Below are positions 46,444-57,300 of a stretch of DNA of 64,000 nt, piece after piece. The DNA is from Marasmius tenuissimus. Taxonomy: Eukaryota > Basidiomycota > Agaricomycetes > Agaricales > Marasmiaceae. The notes under the pieces are model-generated. The model was not told the DNA's origin, searched no databases, and saw only the letters and a program-made list of their open reading frames with translations. Made by a program: the position numbers and the translations under genes. Where the stretch lies: contig JAQOTA010000008.1 in NCBI GenBank assembly GCA_029532415.1, forward strand, positions 186,001-250,000, in the 5' to 3' direction. Each line of letters opens with the position of its first letter. Position 1 is the first letter of the stretch.

Positions 46444-48345
46444 TGCCGAACCTTTAGGTTTGGCTCCTCTATGAGAATGCTCTGGGGTCAAGTTTTTGAG
46501 ACTCAGGTTCCCACGCACCATATATAGGTATAGCCTTTCATAAGCGCTCGAGCTGGGCCTCGTGTATAGGCGCCCGTTTTGGCCCTTTCCCTTCACACAC
46601 TCCGCGATCTCCTCGACTTGGAATTGCCACCGGAGAATCTACACAATTGCACACCCCTTGCCCTCTCGTTAAATTGATCTTAATTTGCGCGACTTTTTGT
46701 CACATACTTTCCTCAACTTGGTCTCGTGTTCAACTCATGATTCGCTCGTGTTAGGACGGTGACCGGCTGAGTTGGAAAATGGTGAGACGGTGTGAAGATT
46801 CGAACTCAAGGTCTGGTGCGTCCCCTGCCTCTCTGCTTGCGTTGACATTACACAAGTATACTTACTGAAGATTATATCCTTGTTTAAAACCCTATCAGTC
46901 CTGTTAGCCTTCTGCAGTCTTCGTATTACTACCATTCTTATTACCATCCTCACACTATTCAGGAAGATTCGGCACCAAGGCGACGACATTTGTTGGGCCT
47001 CATAAGGTATCTATCATCCTCAAGCGCATCTACATGGTGCGAAGTATTTTCCCGATGCTTGTCGGTGACTTTTTGGCATGGAGTCTTTGGATGTCTGTCG
47101 TCACCCTCGGACAGTGTTGTTGGTCAGATTCCCGACCCAAGGACCTTTTTAGGTAGGGATTGGGTGGCTTTACCACTACAATTAGCTTTTCAGCAGGTTA
47201 AGAATTGGATTGACTTGGTATCCTACGTAAACACTCAACCAGTACTTGAGTTTTCCTCGCATCAGATAAACTAGACCGCTGTTACTGTCAGGAGCATGGA
47301 GCGCACGAACGACTCCGTGAGTGCTCCCATCTGTTTGTATCTATGCGCGCAGACACCATTCTCGAAGACACGTGGTATTCATCTATGATCCCTCTGTGAT
47401 CTGACCGGCTCTTAAAACTTTGTTTATTTCATCTCTGTCTCTCCCTTTGTAAGTCATTCAATCTATACCCGTCTGGATTGTTAAGGCCAGGCAAGTACCT
47501 TCCCTTGAGCAACCCAAAGGCACAAATTAAGTGATATATTTTCCCTGGTCACATAGAAGTTAGAACTCGCGCTCCAAGGCTCATTATCACCTCGGTATAT
47601 TTTGTCGATAATCCCAAGTTGTCATCAAGAGCACTGTGCATGGAACGATGGTCATAAATGCGTGAATGACTAGATATCAATGCATACCCCACAAGTGGTA
47701 TTGATATCATCTTTACTTCTGCTTACTGGTACTTACCGACAGGAACTCCCTTGAAATTGCATGTAATTGTACTCTTCACTACCAATAGCTACAAATGTAC
47801 GACCCTGTCTTCATCAATATGTATGCATGTTGGTTGAATTCCGCATCCTCTTGCCCATGGGCCATGGCCCAAGCGCAACTGGCAAATCAGGCCAATCAAC
47901 AAGACTATACAGTGCGTCTTCTCCCTTCTTCCGATGACGTCCGTATAATCAAACGAAGCACAGTCTCCCTGCCTCTAGCGGTCTTGACAGAGGTGCGCTC
48001 ATGTACCATGAATGTCGAGATTTATATGTACCTCGTTTGCAGACATCAGTAAGAGTCTGTGCTTATCCGGGCTTGAGGAGAACTTCAATCATGTGGAGTA
48101 GTTAGCATTTCCAGCCATGTCAATCACAATACCACAGTTGATTAGCCTCACTAGTCGAATTGAGTAACATATTTTACTGTGCAATACACCGTATTTTGAG
48201 TAAATGGTCCAGAAATTTACGGGCGCAGAATTTCAGAATGCTGACGTGACCAGACCTGAACTTCAAAGCTCGCTGCTCGAGGCCTGATACACGGTCTTCC
48301 CCGAAGGTTCGGCCCATGCCGCTTGCGGCCATCCCCCCCAGTCAT
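46444..48345. mobile_element. Insert of about 1.9 kb in A copy 5, type unresolved
   Basis: By comparison with the other copies, TTCCATGAT at the left and GGTATGAATTCTGCTCAG at the right were once adjacent. The insert starts TGCCGAACCTTTAGG and, 36 bp before its right end, has AAGGTTCGGC, the inverted form of GCCGAACCTT. A hairpin-forming GCCGCTTGCGGC lies near the right edge. AT is present at both junctions, too short to prove a duplication. No transposase or reverse transcriptase is visible. A TATATAGG box lies at about 46520. Confidence 0.55.
47779..48119 (+). CDS. Hypothetical exons inside the insert
   Basis: After an acceptor CAATAG, an open stretch reads YDPVFINMYACWLNSASSC and ends QANQQDYT before GTGCGT; skipping to the acceptor TTTGCAG near 48044 it continues TSVRVCAYPGLRRTS to TAG. 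A start ATG with a short first exon (ERTNDS|GTGAGT) is possible near 47296. No family is recognised. This may be cargo of the mobile element. Confidence 0.2.
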
Positions 48346-50368
48346 GGTATGAATTCTGCTCAGTGAGGCTCGGTGTAGATGCTGATGGCAAGTGTTATAG
48401 AACTTGCAAATGGTGACGAATACGTGCACAAAATTGGAGCTGGGGGAAATTTGGCTGTATCCTCCTACCTTTGGTATACACTGGTATGTCTGGCATTTCA
48501 ACATCCAGCATCGGCTGATAGTGCTTTCAGGACCTCGTTGCTTGCTTTGCACGACGATAAGACTCTTATGATCCCGGTGAGCGGGTTATTTTAGAGCCAA
48601 TTACCTATTAATAGCACAGTAGGTATCAGGCAAGTGGATGTTTTGGACGTTCAACCCGAGAACCCATGCTTGGCAGTACGACGTGGCCTCCGTCTCAATG
48701 TCACCACCGAGCGAAAACATCTCTCTTGATCTTGATCCAATCTCCTATCCCCCACCCCCCACTTCGCCAAGACACTCGTCCACAACTCGATGGCGACGGA
48801 ATCGTCTCCTGCTTCGAAGAGCAGTTCGGCGATTTCTTTCATCTGATTGCGTCGTTGGGGGAAACGAGGCACGTCAAAGACGTGTCAAACTTCGCACGAC
48901 ACGGTTATTTGACCTTCGGAGCCGTTGTCGACCGCAACAAACCGGAAATTCTTGCCTACTTCCCTTCCACCCCTCCTCCCGAGTGGTTTTGTGAGAGTCG
49001 CAGCACCGATGTTCGAGCCAGTTATTCTACCTCTGTTATGCTCATCTGCCCGTTCAATCCTCCCTTGTGCTGACTTTTCCAGTCCCCTCCCGTGTTAACC
49101 TCTTGTTCCGAAACACCGACCGTAACCGAGTGCGCCTTGACTTCTCTCTTCGCCTTGCAGATCGACTTCTACGTTGCACTGCGTACCTCAGTCAGTCTGT
49201 CCCGTTAGTCCAAGACTCTGATAATCCGTATAATGGCCTTGGTGAGTGTCCCTCAGCAATTTCTCACTTTCTCCTGCCAATGGCCATTTTTGTGCAGTAT
49301 TTATTGATGAGGTCCGATTCTCCCTTGTCGGCACCTTCCAATCCAACCCCGTAAGTTCTACTACCCCAGCATACTTATTTGCTCCGCCCATTCCTATTGA
49401 AGTGGTCGATAACGTTTATTGTATACATTATCCCCTTTCCGATACTCTCTTCTTCTGGTCCTTGGATCCCAACGGACAAGATGTCATTTATGAGGAGAAC
49501 TGGGAAGCATATGGAATCCCTCAGCTAGAAATCTTCACATGGATAGGTTCTTTGTGGGTCGGGGGTGGATATAGATTGGTGCGACGCCATTTAAAGAAGA
49601 AGAGCTGCACTTTGGACGGGAGGCAATATGCACGGGAACACGGTTATCCCGAGCTGGCATATGGTAAGTGTTTGTTTGGCGAGACACTCGAGGCTATCTT
49701 CACATTTATCACACTAGGCAATCCTCACAACCCCAGCATTACGGTTGTGGAAGAGCCGGATTCACTTGAAGACATTAATAGTTTTCCCGGGGGGTCGAAA
49801 CACCAAGGTTATTCTTTCCATCCCTTACTACGCCGATCTCCACCACCTTGTACTCATGATAAGGCTGTAGGTGACCCCAATGATGATGATTTGATACCTC
49901 TCAACCAACCCAGCAGCGAAGCGCCAGAAACTCGATACATCGAGGCCGACCAAATTGAGACTTGTGCGGGTATGACTCCCTATGACTTCCGTCTGAGTCT
50001 TGTTTTTAATTTGTTCTCAGCTACTTCATCATCAACTGAAGACAACCAAGAGGGCCCCAAAGCGCGTAATATCCATGGTCTAGGTCAGTACCACTTTAGT
50101 AGAATACTCAATCTATACTCGACCACCGATCTTGACTAAACCTCCCACAGCACCGTCGCGTCGTTCATCCCAATTTTATAGAAACGAGTATCAACCACCA
50201 GCTTGGCCTCGAGCCATATATGAGCTTTTCGTGCTGTTTTGGTCGGCCACCTTGGTCATACTGTCCATCGGTTTTGACAGAGTGATAGGGGGGATGGGCA
50301 GGACAAGCCCGGAGAATATGGGTGTTGTGGCCAAAGTCGAGACGAGGGAAAAGACTACAGATGGTTAA

Positions 50369-51091
50369 TATGACAATTGAGCCAATCGAGATTACGACGT
50401 AGAGTATATGTGATATTTTAGCCTGTACCATGCTTGTTCATAGTATCTATCAATCACTTTGTTGGACGAGGTGAATATGCCCAAAAACACTCCAGACCAG
50501 GTCATAGTAGAGAATCTTCTCGCACTATGCTAGGTATTTCGGCCAACGGAAACATAAGTCCGAGGTCCAATCGAACAAAGATAATGATCGTACTGCCATC
50601 AAGGTCTCAGATCTATGTGCGGCTGTCCGTTCTGGATCTTTGTAGTTTGACGGAAGGAATTGAGAAAAATAGGATAGACTTGACAGCATCACGGAACAGC
50701 CTCAATAACATGAGAATGTCGAGATGACTTTTGAATGTGAATGCACTGAGAGGCTTCCGGAAACCAAGGTATAAACCGTTTTCTTACTTGGTTGACAAAT
50801 TCTGAGGATGTGGGGGCGACTGAACGAGCTTCACGTTCGAGTTAGTGTTTCAATAGCCGCTGGTGTTGACAAACCGGTTGAGCACTCCTGGCGCCACTGA
50901 CAGTCTGTGGCGCCACCGATCTCAACACGTCCCCGCGTTTTCTGCAGGGTAACAAGCTCTAAGTTTTGCTTGCACTTTCCCTATCCAAACACGTACTATC
51001 CGTGCCATCAACACACAGATTAGCCTATGCACGCCGTATCCCGGATCCGCGCCAAAGCAATTATTCGAGGCAATAATTTCGACTCTCAATA
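50369..51091. repeat. Downstream module of A copy 5, diverged
   Basis: The first 200 bp match the flanks after the other A copies; the rest does not. TGGCGCCAC, a near-palindrome, occurs twice 19 bp apart at 50889-50897 and 50908-50916. No gene is seen. Confidence 0.35.
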
Positions 51092-51702
51092 GTGTAGGCT
51101 TGAAGAAGCCCGGAAATTCGTTGCTGATCACATCGACGAAGTGGTTGTGGATTAGAATAGAAACACAACAATGGATATCACTCCTCGCCCGGAGTTTCTA
51201 CTCCCCGCCCATATTTTATACTGATCGTTGTCAGGTATATAGAAGTATCACGACTCCATACTATAGGAAAGGACACGGGCTTTGTCACTGACACATTGCG
51301 CATACTTACCGTGCTGGGAGCCGAATTACTGATCATCTATTGATAACAGAAGGTGCTTGAACTGTGTCAGTGCTGAATGTGGTTAGCACGAGCTATTAGT
51401 AGTTAACGGCTTGCCCCCCTCAGGTCAGCTAGGGCGCAACAATCGATGGACACAGCTCATACGGGCCCAATATTGTTAAGCAATGCAGTTCACAGGGGTG
51501 GGATGTGTACCATCCCCACATCGCAAATTCTAATATCGTCGCATACCAGATGCTCAGTCGCTTCCGGGTAAATCAGATTCACGAAGGTCACTTCATCTGA
51601 TCTGCATAGTTCAATCCGATCAAGAAAAGACTGTGATTTGGCAATTAGAACTGGCAGTGCCTTAGACTACCTATAGTATGCGTAGTAGTTGGATAGCCTG
51701 TA

Positions 51703-52303
51703 CTATACCTGGCCAAGATAAGTCACTTTTGCAGATGCGGTTTCCATGCTCTACTAATCCCTAAATAAAGTTGATAATCTGATTCTAGAGGGTCAAAAAC
51801 CCTTAACCTGAATTTCTTGGATTTTTTAGAGGGATGTAGCTCTTCTCGGGCAATGCCCGAGCTGGACCAGGAAGTGTAACTGGTAAAAGTCACGGCAAGT
51901 CACGGCGCGGCAGCGCCTAATTTGCCGTCACCCTCTCCTCACATTGTCACGGGCGGTCCACAAGAATTCTTCTGTATAATTCTTCCATGGCAATGGTTCA
52001 CTACGAAACTTGGGATATTAGAGGAGCTATAGCGAGACTTTGACTTGGTACAGATTTGAAGACACACCAGTAAGCACAATATATAGTTCCTGGAGAAGTC
52101 ACACGTGTGATACAGTCGCGATTTCGTACATTTTGCGTCGTAGAAGAACAACACGACAGAATTTCCTCTGGATACTTCATAGTCATGATATAGGGTATTA
52201 ACTTGAACTCCAAAAAAATTGGCGAGTCGGGAAGTTGAGGAGAAGTGGTATAAAATCGGGCAGTTACTTATCCTGGACGTGAACACATCGTGGCCAGGTA
52301 TAG
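51703..52303. mobile_element. 601 bp TIR element with TA duplication
   Basis: The element begins CTATACCTGGCCA and ends TGGCCAGGTATAG, a perfect 13 bp inverted repeat; a second inverted match, GATAAGT.ACT, follows further in. TA is present at 51701-51702 and 52304-52305, and the duplicated segment at 7110 shows the uninterrupted site. TA duplication with short TIRs points to a non-autonomous Tc1/mariner-type element, though PIF/Harbinger (TWA target) is not excluded. It ends 53 bp past the stop codon of the secreted-protein gene. Its right 480 bp recurs at 62586-63037. Confidence 0.85.
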
Positions 52304-52356
52304 TAGAGTCGTAAGCAACATCTCCTTCAAGATCCAATACTCCTGGCCGGTCAAAT

Positions 52357-53101
52357 TTAGAGGCCAAGGTTGATGCCAAGGCCAAGGCCGAGGTTAACGC
52401 CGCGGCCAAGGCAGGTGAGAATTTGGATGCCAAACTGAACAGCGAGGGTAGCGAGGAGCTTGATCTCAGCAACGACGGCGAGCTTGACTGCGAGGCCAAC
52501 GCAGATCTGGACGCAGAGCTGGATCAAGACATTGAGGCGGAGGCAGAGGGCAATGAAGATCTGAATGACATCGGCGGCCTCAACCTGTGTGACAAGCTTC
52601 AAGGCAATCTGAATGCAGGCGACGATCGGCTGGAGAGAGAGACTATTAACATCGGAGGGGTGAAGGAAAAGAAAGAAATACTAACAGCAACCACGTTGAT
52701 GATGGCCTTGACCACGATGTCAATCTCAACGTCGACAGCTACTTTCGCGTCCACCATCACTTGCAGGTCAGCGATGGCCTTGTCAATAGCACCAACAGCG
52801 ACATCAACAAGTGGCGTCACGGTGTCTACCCTCACCTCACCCAAGGCAGCTTGCAGTGAAAAAAAAAATCAATGCGTGTGGCACAAGAGAGTCATGCAGA
52901 TTACTCACCAATGTTGTCACAAACGGGTTTGATCTCAGCCCCGAGCTTCACGACGACATCGAGGGGAGAGCACTCCTTGCCACAACCGGAGTTGCCGCCT
53001 TGATGGTAAACATCTGTGGGGGGAGCGTTCGTTGGGGCGGCCGAGGTGAAGGTGGCCAAAGCGGCAACGAAGAAGAGGGAGATGGTACGGAAGGAAGGCA
53101 T
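52357..53101 (-). CDS. Small secreted hydrophobic cysteine-containing protein
   Basis: Three exons: 53101 to about 52908, about 52857 to 52701, and about 52644 to 52357. Exon 1 encodes a signal peptide (MPSFRTISLFFVAALATF, then TSAAP), a Pro/Thr-rich stretch and CGKEC. Exon 2 gives VRVDTVTPLVDVAVGAIDKA-type amphipathic repeats of Val, Asp and Lys. Exon 3 follows a GTTAGT...CTCCAG intron and is a long, strongly hydrophobic stretch with spaced cysteines (ALCLRLNVLIQLCVQICVGL) ending GLGLGINLGL before TAA. The product is about 200 residues. The secretion signal and hydrophobic C-terminal half suggest a cell-wall or surface-active protein; this is not a hydrophobin, because the eight-cysteine pattern is absent. 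The paralogue at 7163-8316 is broken, so this may be the only working copy in the window. Confidence 0.7.
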
Positions 53102-53195
53102 TGTTGCAAGGAAAGTGCAGGAGTTGAGAGAGGGTTGCAGAAGTAAGGACTCGAAGTAACCAATAGGCTGAAGAATTCTGGCTCTTGGGTGGTAT

Positions 53196-53203
53196 CTTTT
53201 ATA
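53196..53203 (-). promoter_or_regulatory. TATA box of secreted-protein copy 2
   Basis: TATAAAAG on the minus strand, about 95 bases before the ATG, conserved with 8410-8417. Confidence 0.6.
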
Positions 53204-53702
53204 CTCGAAACTCCGGCTGAGGAATAAAAATATTCTTCCTCAGTTTGTATGGTTTTCGTGGGTCTCACCCGGGTCACGGAGATGAGTATCGCGAGTTCAA
53301 TTCTGAAGCGCGAAATTGGTAGGTCGGTTCCGCAATTTTTTCGTGTACAAGGAAAGGTGTGCACAACCCTGTCTCGCTCCACTGAAAATTAGAAAGGATT
53401 ATTCGCATCGGCTCTTGGCCGTCATAGAATCCAATCGTAACGGTGTATGTCTCGCTTGGAAGATTGTTGAGCACTGCGTAGTGAGAAATGCCGTTTCCAC
53501 GAAGTGATATATGCGATGTTTGAACAGAGCGTTGAGCTAAGAATAGGCCACCTTGTGTTGGTGCTCTCAGTCTGCTGCGTCGAGTTGTATCAAGGCCTCT
53601 GTGCTATGGTCTGACCACAGTTTACCGACTAATCCTGCGCCGTGTCCTCGGTCAACGGACATAATCCACTGAGAGCAACGTTAGCAAGGGTCGGATAGGA
53701 CG

Positions 53703-54661
53703 TCAAGTTTTTTTGACGCCACCCGTCGTGTCCGTTCCATTCATGCAGACGAGCGCTCCGAGAGAGTTAACCACATCCGTCATCAGTCCTGACGTACTGT
53801 CGATCCACCTGTCATTCCGAAGTGGCTCGACATTGAATGGCTTGGAAGCGCCACAAGTGTCGCGAGACTCCAGCAACTTGTGGCAATGATAGCAAGCAAG
53901 GGATATAGTATAGGAGAAACACGAGCTACGGTCGAGAGTGCTTTGAACGGATTTTAGATTACCTCTATTATCCCTTCGATGAGGTTCACATTCGTTTGCA
54001 AGAGGTTTAAAAGGACGCTTGGAAGAACTCACAAGCACATTATCCCTGAGCGCTTGAGTGGCACGAGGACGGGGTTAGCAAGAATTTTTGGACAGATAGG
54101 GTCGGCCGGCTCTATGATACACACCCCGAGAATAGACGTTGGACCGATATTCAAGGATGGTGCTACATATGACTGACGGATGAGCCGATCAGTGACACAA
54201 CGGAGGTCGTGAAATAGTTTGACGTATATACGATTCTCTCGTATTGACCGATTGCCGTTGTTCATGCTTATTCCTCTGTCCGACGAGCAAAACAGATTCA
54301 AATCACCTTCATAGGCCAAGGTCGCGCAGGATCTCTCAAAATTCCATACGTTTCTCGTCGGTATCTGGCGAAATAAACATAATCAAATGGTGCAAGTGAA
54401 CGAAGGTAACAACCACATCTCATCAGACCGCCATTTCTACGTCTTTACCATTTGGCTGAGAAGATGCGAGCATCTGTAAGGAGCTCCTCTACTCAAGGCG
54501 AGGACGCTCGTTGTTTAGGTGAAGTATGAGTAGAGTAAAACACCAAAACATACCTTCGGCATTGTGAACGGGGATTTGAAGGATTGCGTCCGTTGATCAG
54601 CATACACGTCCACCGTAACGTCGTTGCCTAGCTCGACGAGAAGAATAGTAAACGAAGCCAG
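53703..54661 (-). CDS. Family B gene, best-preserved copy, unknown function
   Basis: The model is tentative. Exon 54554-54661 (108 nt) encodes ASFTILLVELGNDVTVDV and YADQRTQSF, ending PFTMPK before a GTATGT donor; the first codon is CTG where the copy at 6354 has ATG, so a start may lie upstream near 54733. Further on, open minus frames at 54029-54319 (MAYEGDLNLFCSSDRG) and 53703-54038 (CYHCHKLLESRDTCG, EPLRNDRWIDST, ATGGV-like end) have protein-like composition. The last frame is matched by a copy at 8940-9060 that has a stop and a one-base deletion, which supports this one being coding. I do not recognise the protein. Confidence 0.35.
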
Positions 54662-54733
54662 GTCTACGTCAGTGCAAACCGAAGCCTTAGTTGCGACCAC
54701 ATCTGCAGGTCTGTCTACGGCAGATACGAACAC

Positions 54734-57300
54734 AGATGAGCAAACAAACTCGAGGGTCTAGCTAAGGGCGATTCTAGTGCCATCGAACAGAGATACCGCC
54801 ACTTCATGAAAGAACGACCGTCGTTGAGTCGAAAGACTCCTGGCCTTGAACAGATTTGCTCGGAGAGTAGTCTCGGGCTATTGAAAGGCTCATGATCTCG
54901 CATGGTCGAGCGAGAAGTCGTTATTGGGACGGAACAAACCCAATTCGGGAGGGAGTTCAGAAAAGGTGTCGTTGAGTTTGTACGTTGGGAGGTCTGTCTC
55001 TGTTCGTGTTGTTACTGCTGTGTTCAACGCTGGATGGCTGTTTCAGGGTTCAGGGTTCTCGAATACTAAGCTCATGCCGCCGCCGGGATTTCCCCGTCGC
55101 TGTTGATGTGATGTAGTAAAGTTATAACCTGCCTGGTTCGTGAGGATCTGTAACCGCCAAGAGTATACGTGAGCCTCAAATGGCAAAAATGACTGAACGA
55201 AACGAGGCTCACTGCGGTAGCTTATGACATCCTTCCCCCCAGCACCTACATTGTTTCCTCTCTCGCTTCGTAACAGCTGAGGGGAAGGCCCCCCACGAGC
55301 ACCAAATTCTCCAAATCGTAGCTCTAGAGGCCACACAACTGACTATCTTTCGTTTATTGCGGCTAAAATGACCGAAATGCGCGTCAGCCTCGAGGCTCGG
55401 GGGAAAATAGAAAGTCAACGGAATTAGGCTCACCCAACAAATATGCATATTGTTCCCTCGGTACTGGCCTTCTGATCCTCTCTAACCCACTGCACCTCTC
55501 TAACCCCCTGCAGCACGGGTATACGACCTCAATAATGGCCCTGTTTTCTCCACCGATCTCAAAGATCATATCCCGCCGTGAATACTTAGAGAATCAATAT
55601 CTATGAGCAACGGCGACCGAATAGCATTCAAGTCCCGGTACCCGGTACAAGACTGTTCAGCGAGGTACTGTATACTCAGGTTTCTTGCCACTGGCGCAAG
55701 CAATGAAATCAGGGGTGACGGATAAGGTGATGGGAACCAGCCTTGAGACATGTACCGTTGTCCCGAAGGCACCTTAGTGGACAAGAGCACTGCAAGATCC
55801 CGGTAAGCCATACCGTTCTTCTCTTCGCCAATGGACTCTAAGCCGTCCAGAAGCCTACCTGGCAAACGGGTTAGTATCTAACCAAGAGAACGAGTGCCGT
55901 TCTGAGCTCACCGTCGTCACTTGACCCTCAGTATTCTCCGCTATACAAATACTTCGACTGCTCGCTCTCCGTGCTGCCCCCATCACAAAGCTCACAAACA
56001 TACGGCAGGGAAGATTCTCAGTAGGATCGCCAGCGTGGGCCATCTTGGCAATAGATGGACAGCATCAGGAGCTCTGATAACGAACCTGCACAAAATAACC
56101 CTAGTGCAAAGGCACAGTTTCAAGCCGGTGTCTGCTTTCACACACAAATTCCAGCATCGAGGAAGTGATGTAGGCTTGGGATCACTCCGTGTTATATTCG
56201 CCGGGAAGCCTGAACACAACCGACTTCATTGGGTTGATTGAGTTCGGGTTCACGTGAAACGTGAGATAATATCTGGTTGGCCGTCGTCGTCGGAAGGTTT
56301 GGGCAGCTCTTGAAGTAGTGCGTACGGGCATGGGTCTGAACAGTTCAGATATTACGAGATTAAAGATGCCACACATACGGATCAGTACGACGTACCGCAT
56401 ACGACGTGTCCTGCATAAACCGGAGCCTAAACAATTTTCTGTACCACGCATGCAATACGAGACTGGAGGGGAAACCAGACCATGACATGGGTTACTCGAG
56501 AGCGACTTCTGCTCAATGATGTGCTTTCCAGATATCTACGCCAAAGCAGGTCAGCGAGTAAAAGAGAGGGAAAACACAGACATGCTACTTACCTAAGCTC
56601 GGTTCATCCTCCTTCTCGACAGCAGGAGCCTCCTTATAAGCTACAACGCGCCGACTCACTATTGAGCTCCGAGGATTTTGAAAGATCTACTTTCATGAGC
56701 TTAGGCAAAGTAGAGGCCGACCGCCTCGTAGACGGCTAGTGCCAGAAGTCTACCACCTATGTTGCGGCAACCAGGAAACCAACGAGTCTCAAACAGAGAC
56801 GGATAGGCAGCAACAGCGGTAGGCGCACTTGGGTATTTTATGCTTCATCAGACAATCATAGGAACAGGCAAGCGGAACAGGCAAGCACAGCGCACCACGA
56901 GTCAAACGAGACGCCGAGCATCGCTAGTTCTTGATGGTTTCGACGCACCCAGATCATCTACGGCTGGCGCTATTTCTCGTCTAATGTCGATGAACTAAAG
57001 CTTTCTCCGGGCGTGCGATTGACATGGGGGAATAGCGGTGACGTTGAGTGTGAATTGATATGATTCGGGAGGGAACTCACCAGTCGAATTTTGATTATAT
57101 TTTTTCCCCAAAAACATCGCAAGTTCTGAATGTTCGCATACAGATGTGAGAGTAATGAGGGGGATTTTGAACTTCTGAAGGTATGGTGATGGTTCGGAAC
57201 AAGGTAACTTTGTCATTCCGTTGTCGATGTTGATTGCATTTGACTGTGAGGGCGCTTTTGGGGGCTTGATATACATGCTGCATTTAACATTCGTCGTTCT
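54734..57300. repeat. E module, copy 5
   Basis: Matches the other E modules: TGACATCCTTCCCCCCAGCACC (55225; 29401), the GCACGGGTATACGACCTCAATA block (55515) and TGTTGCGGCAACCAGG (56760). CCTCTCTAACCCACTGCA is followed by a near-repeat CCTCTCTAACCCCCTGCA, a small tandem duplication private to this copy. On the minus strand 55855-56043 opens with MAHAGDPTENLPCRMFVSFV, the best version of the E-family start-like exon. The GGGIE exon has been deleted here (match breaks near 56735). No complete gene is defended. Confidence 0.4.

Larger units (their letters stand above)
45790..50368 (+). pseudogene. Family A copy 5, interrupted and frameshifted
   Basis: Exons 1-4 are present (45790-45921, 45980-46234, 46289-46326, 46377-46443). 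Exon 4 is then cut near its last codon by an insert of about 1.9 kb, after which exons 5-13 resume (48401-48483, 48531-48576, from 48623 on). Further lesions: the intron 1 donor is GC (GCGCAC); exon 6 is 46 instead of 48 nt, a 2 nt loss; exon 7 has six C where the other copies have five near 48762, a +1 shift; and the intron 7 donor is G|TTATG instead of G|GTATG. Downstream exons still read well and an ORF of 297 codons (49246-50139) crosses introns 9-11. The C-terminal segment is intact. Several independent breaks make this a pseudogene. Confidence 0.8.
51092..53868. repeat. Segmental duplication, copy 2 (partner 6404-9080)
   Basis: Colinear with 6.4-9.1 kb as described there. This copy has the TIR element at 51703-52303 but not the solo LTR. 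Confidence 0.8.

Noticed and set aside
46444..48345. Helitron interpretation of the insert, because of the hairpin near its right edge
   Set aside because: There is no TC start and no CTRR end at the junctions and no Rep/helicase sequence. The possible AT target fits but is too little.
49246..50139. The longest ORF of the window (297 codons) as a single-exon gene
   Set aside because: Alignment with the paralogues shows exons 9-12 of A copy 5 with introns that happen to stay open. It belongs to the broken copy.
52423..52932. A 169-codon + strand ORF with a striking acidic repeat composition
   Set aside because: It is antisense to exons 2-3 of the secreted-protein gene and runs across its introns. 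Its acidity is the mirror image of the hydrophobic coding strand. The copy at 7.2-8.2 kb does not keep it.
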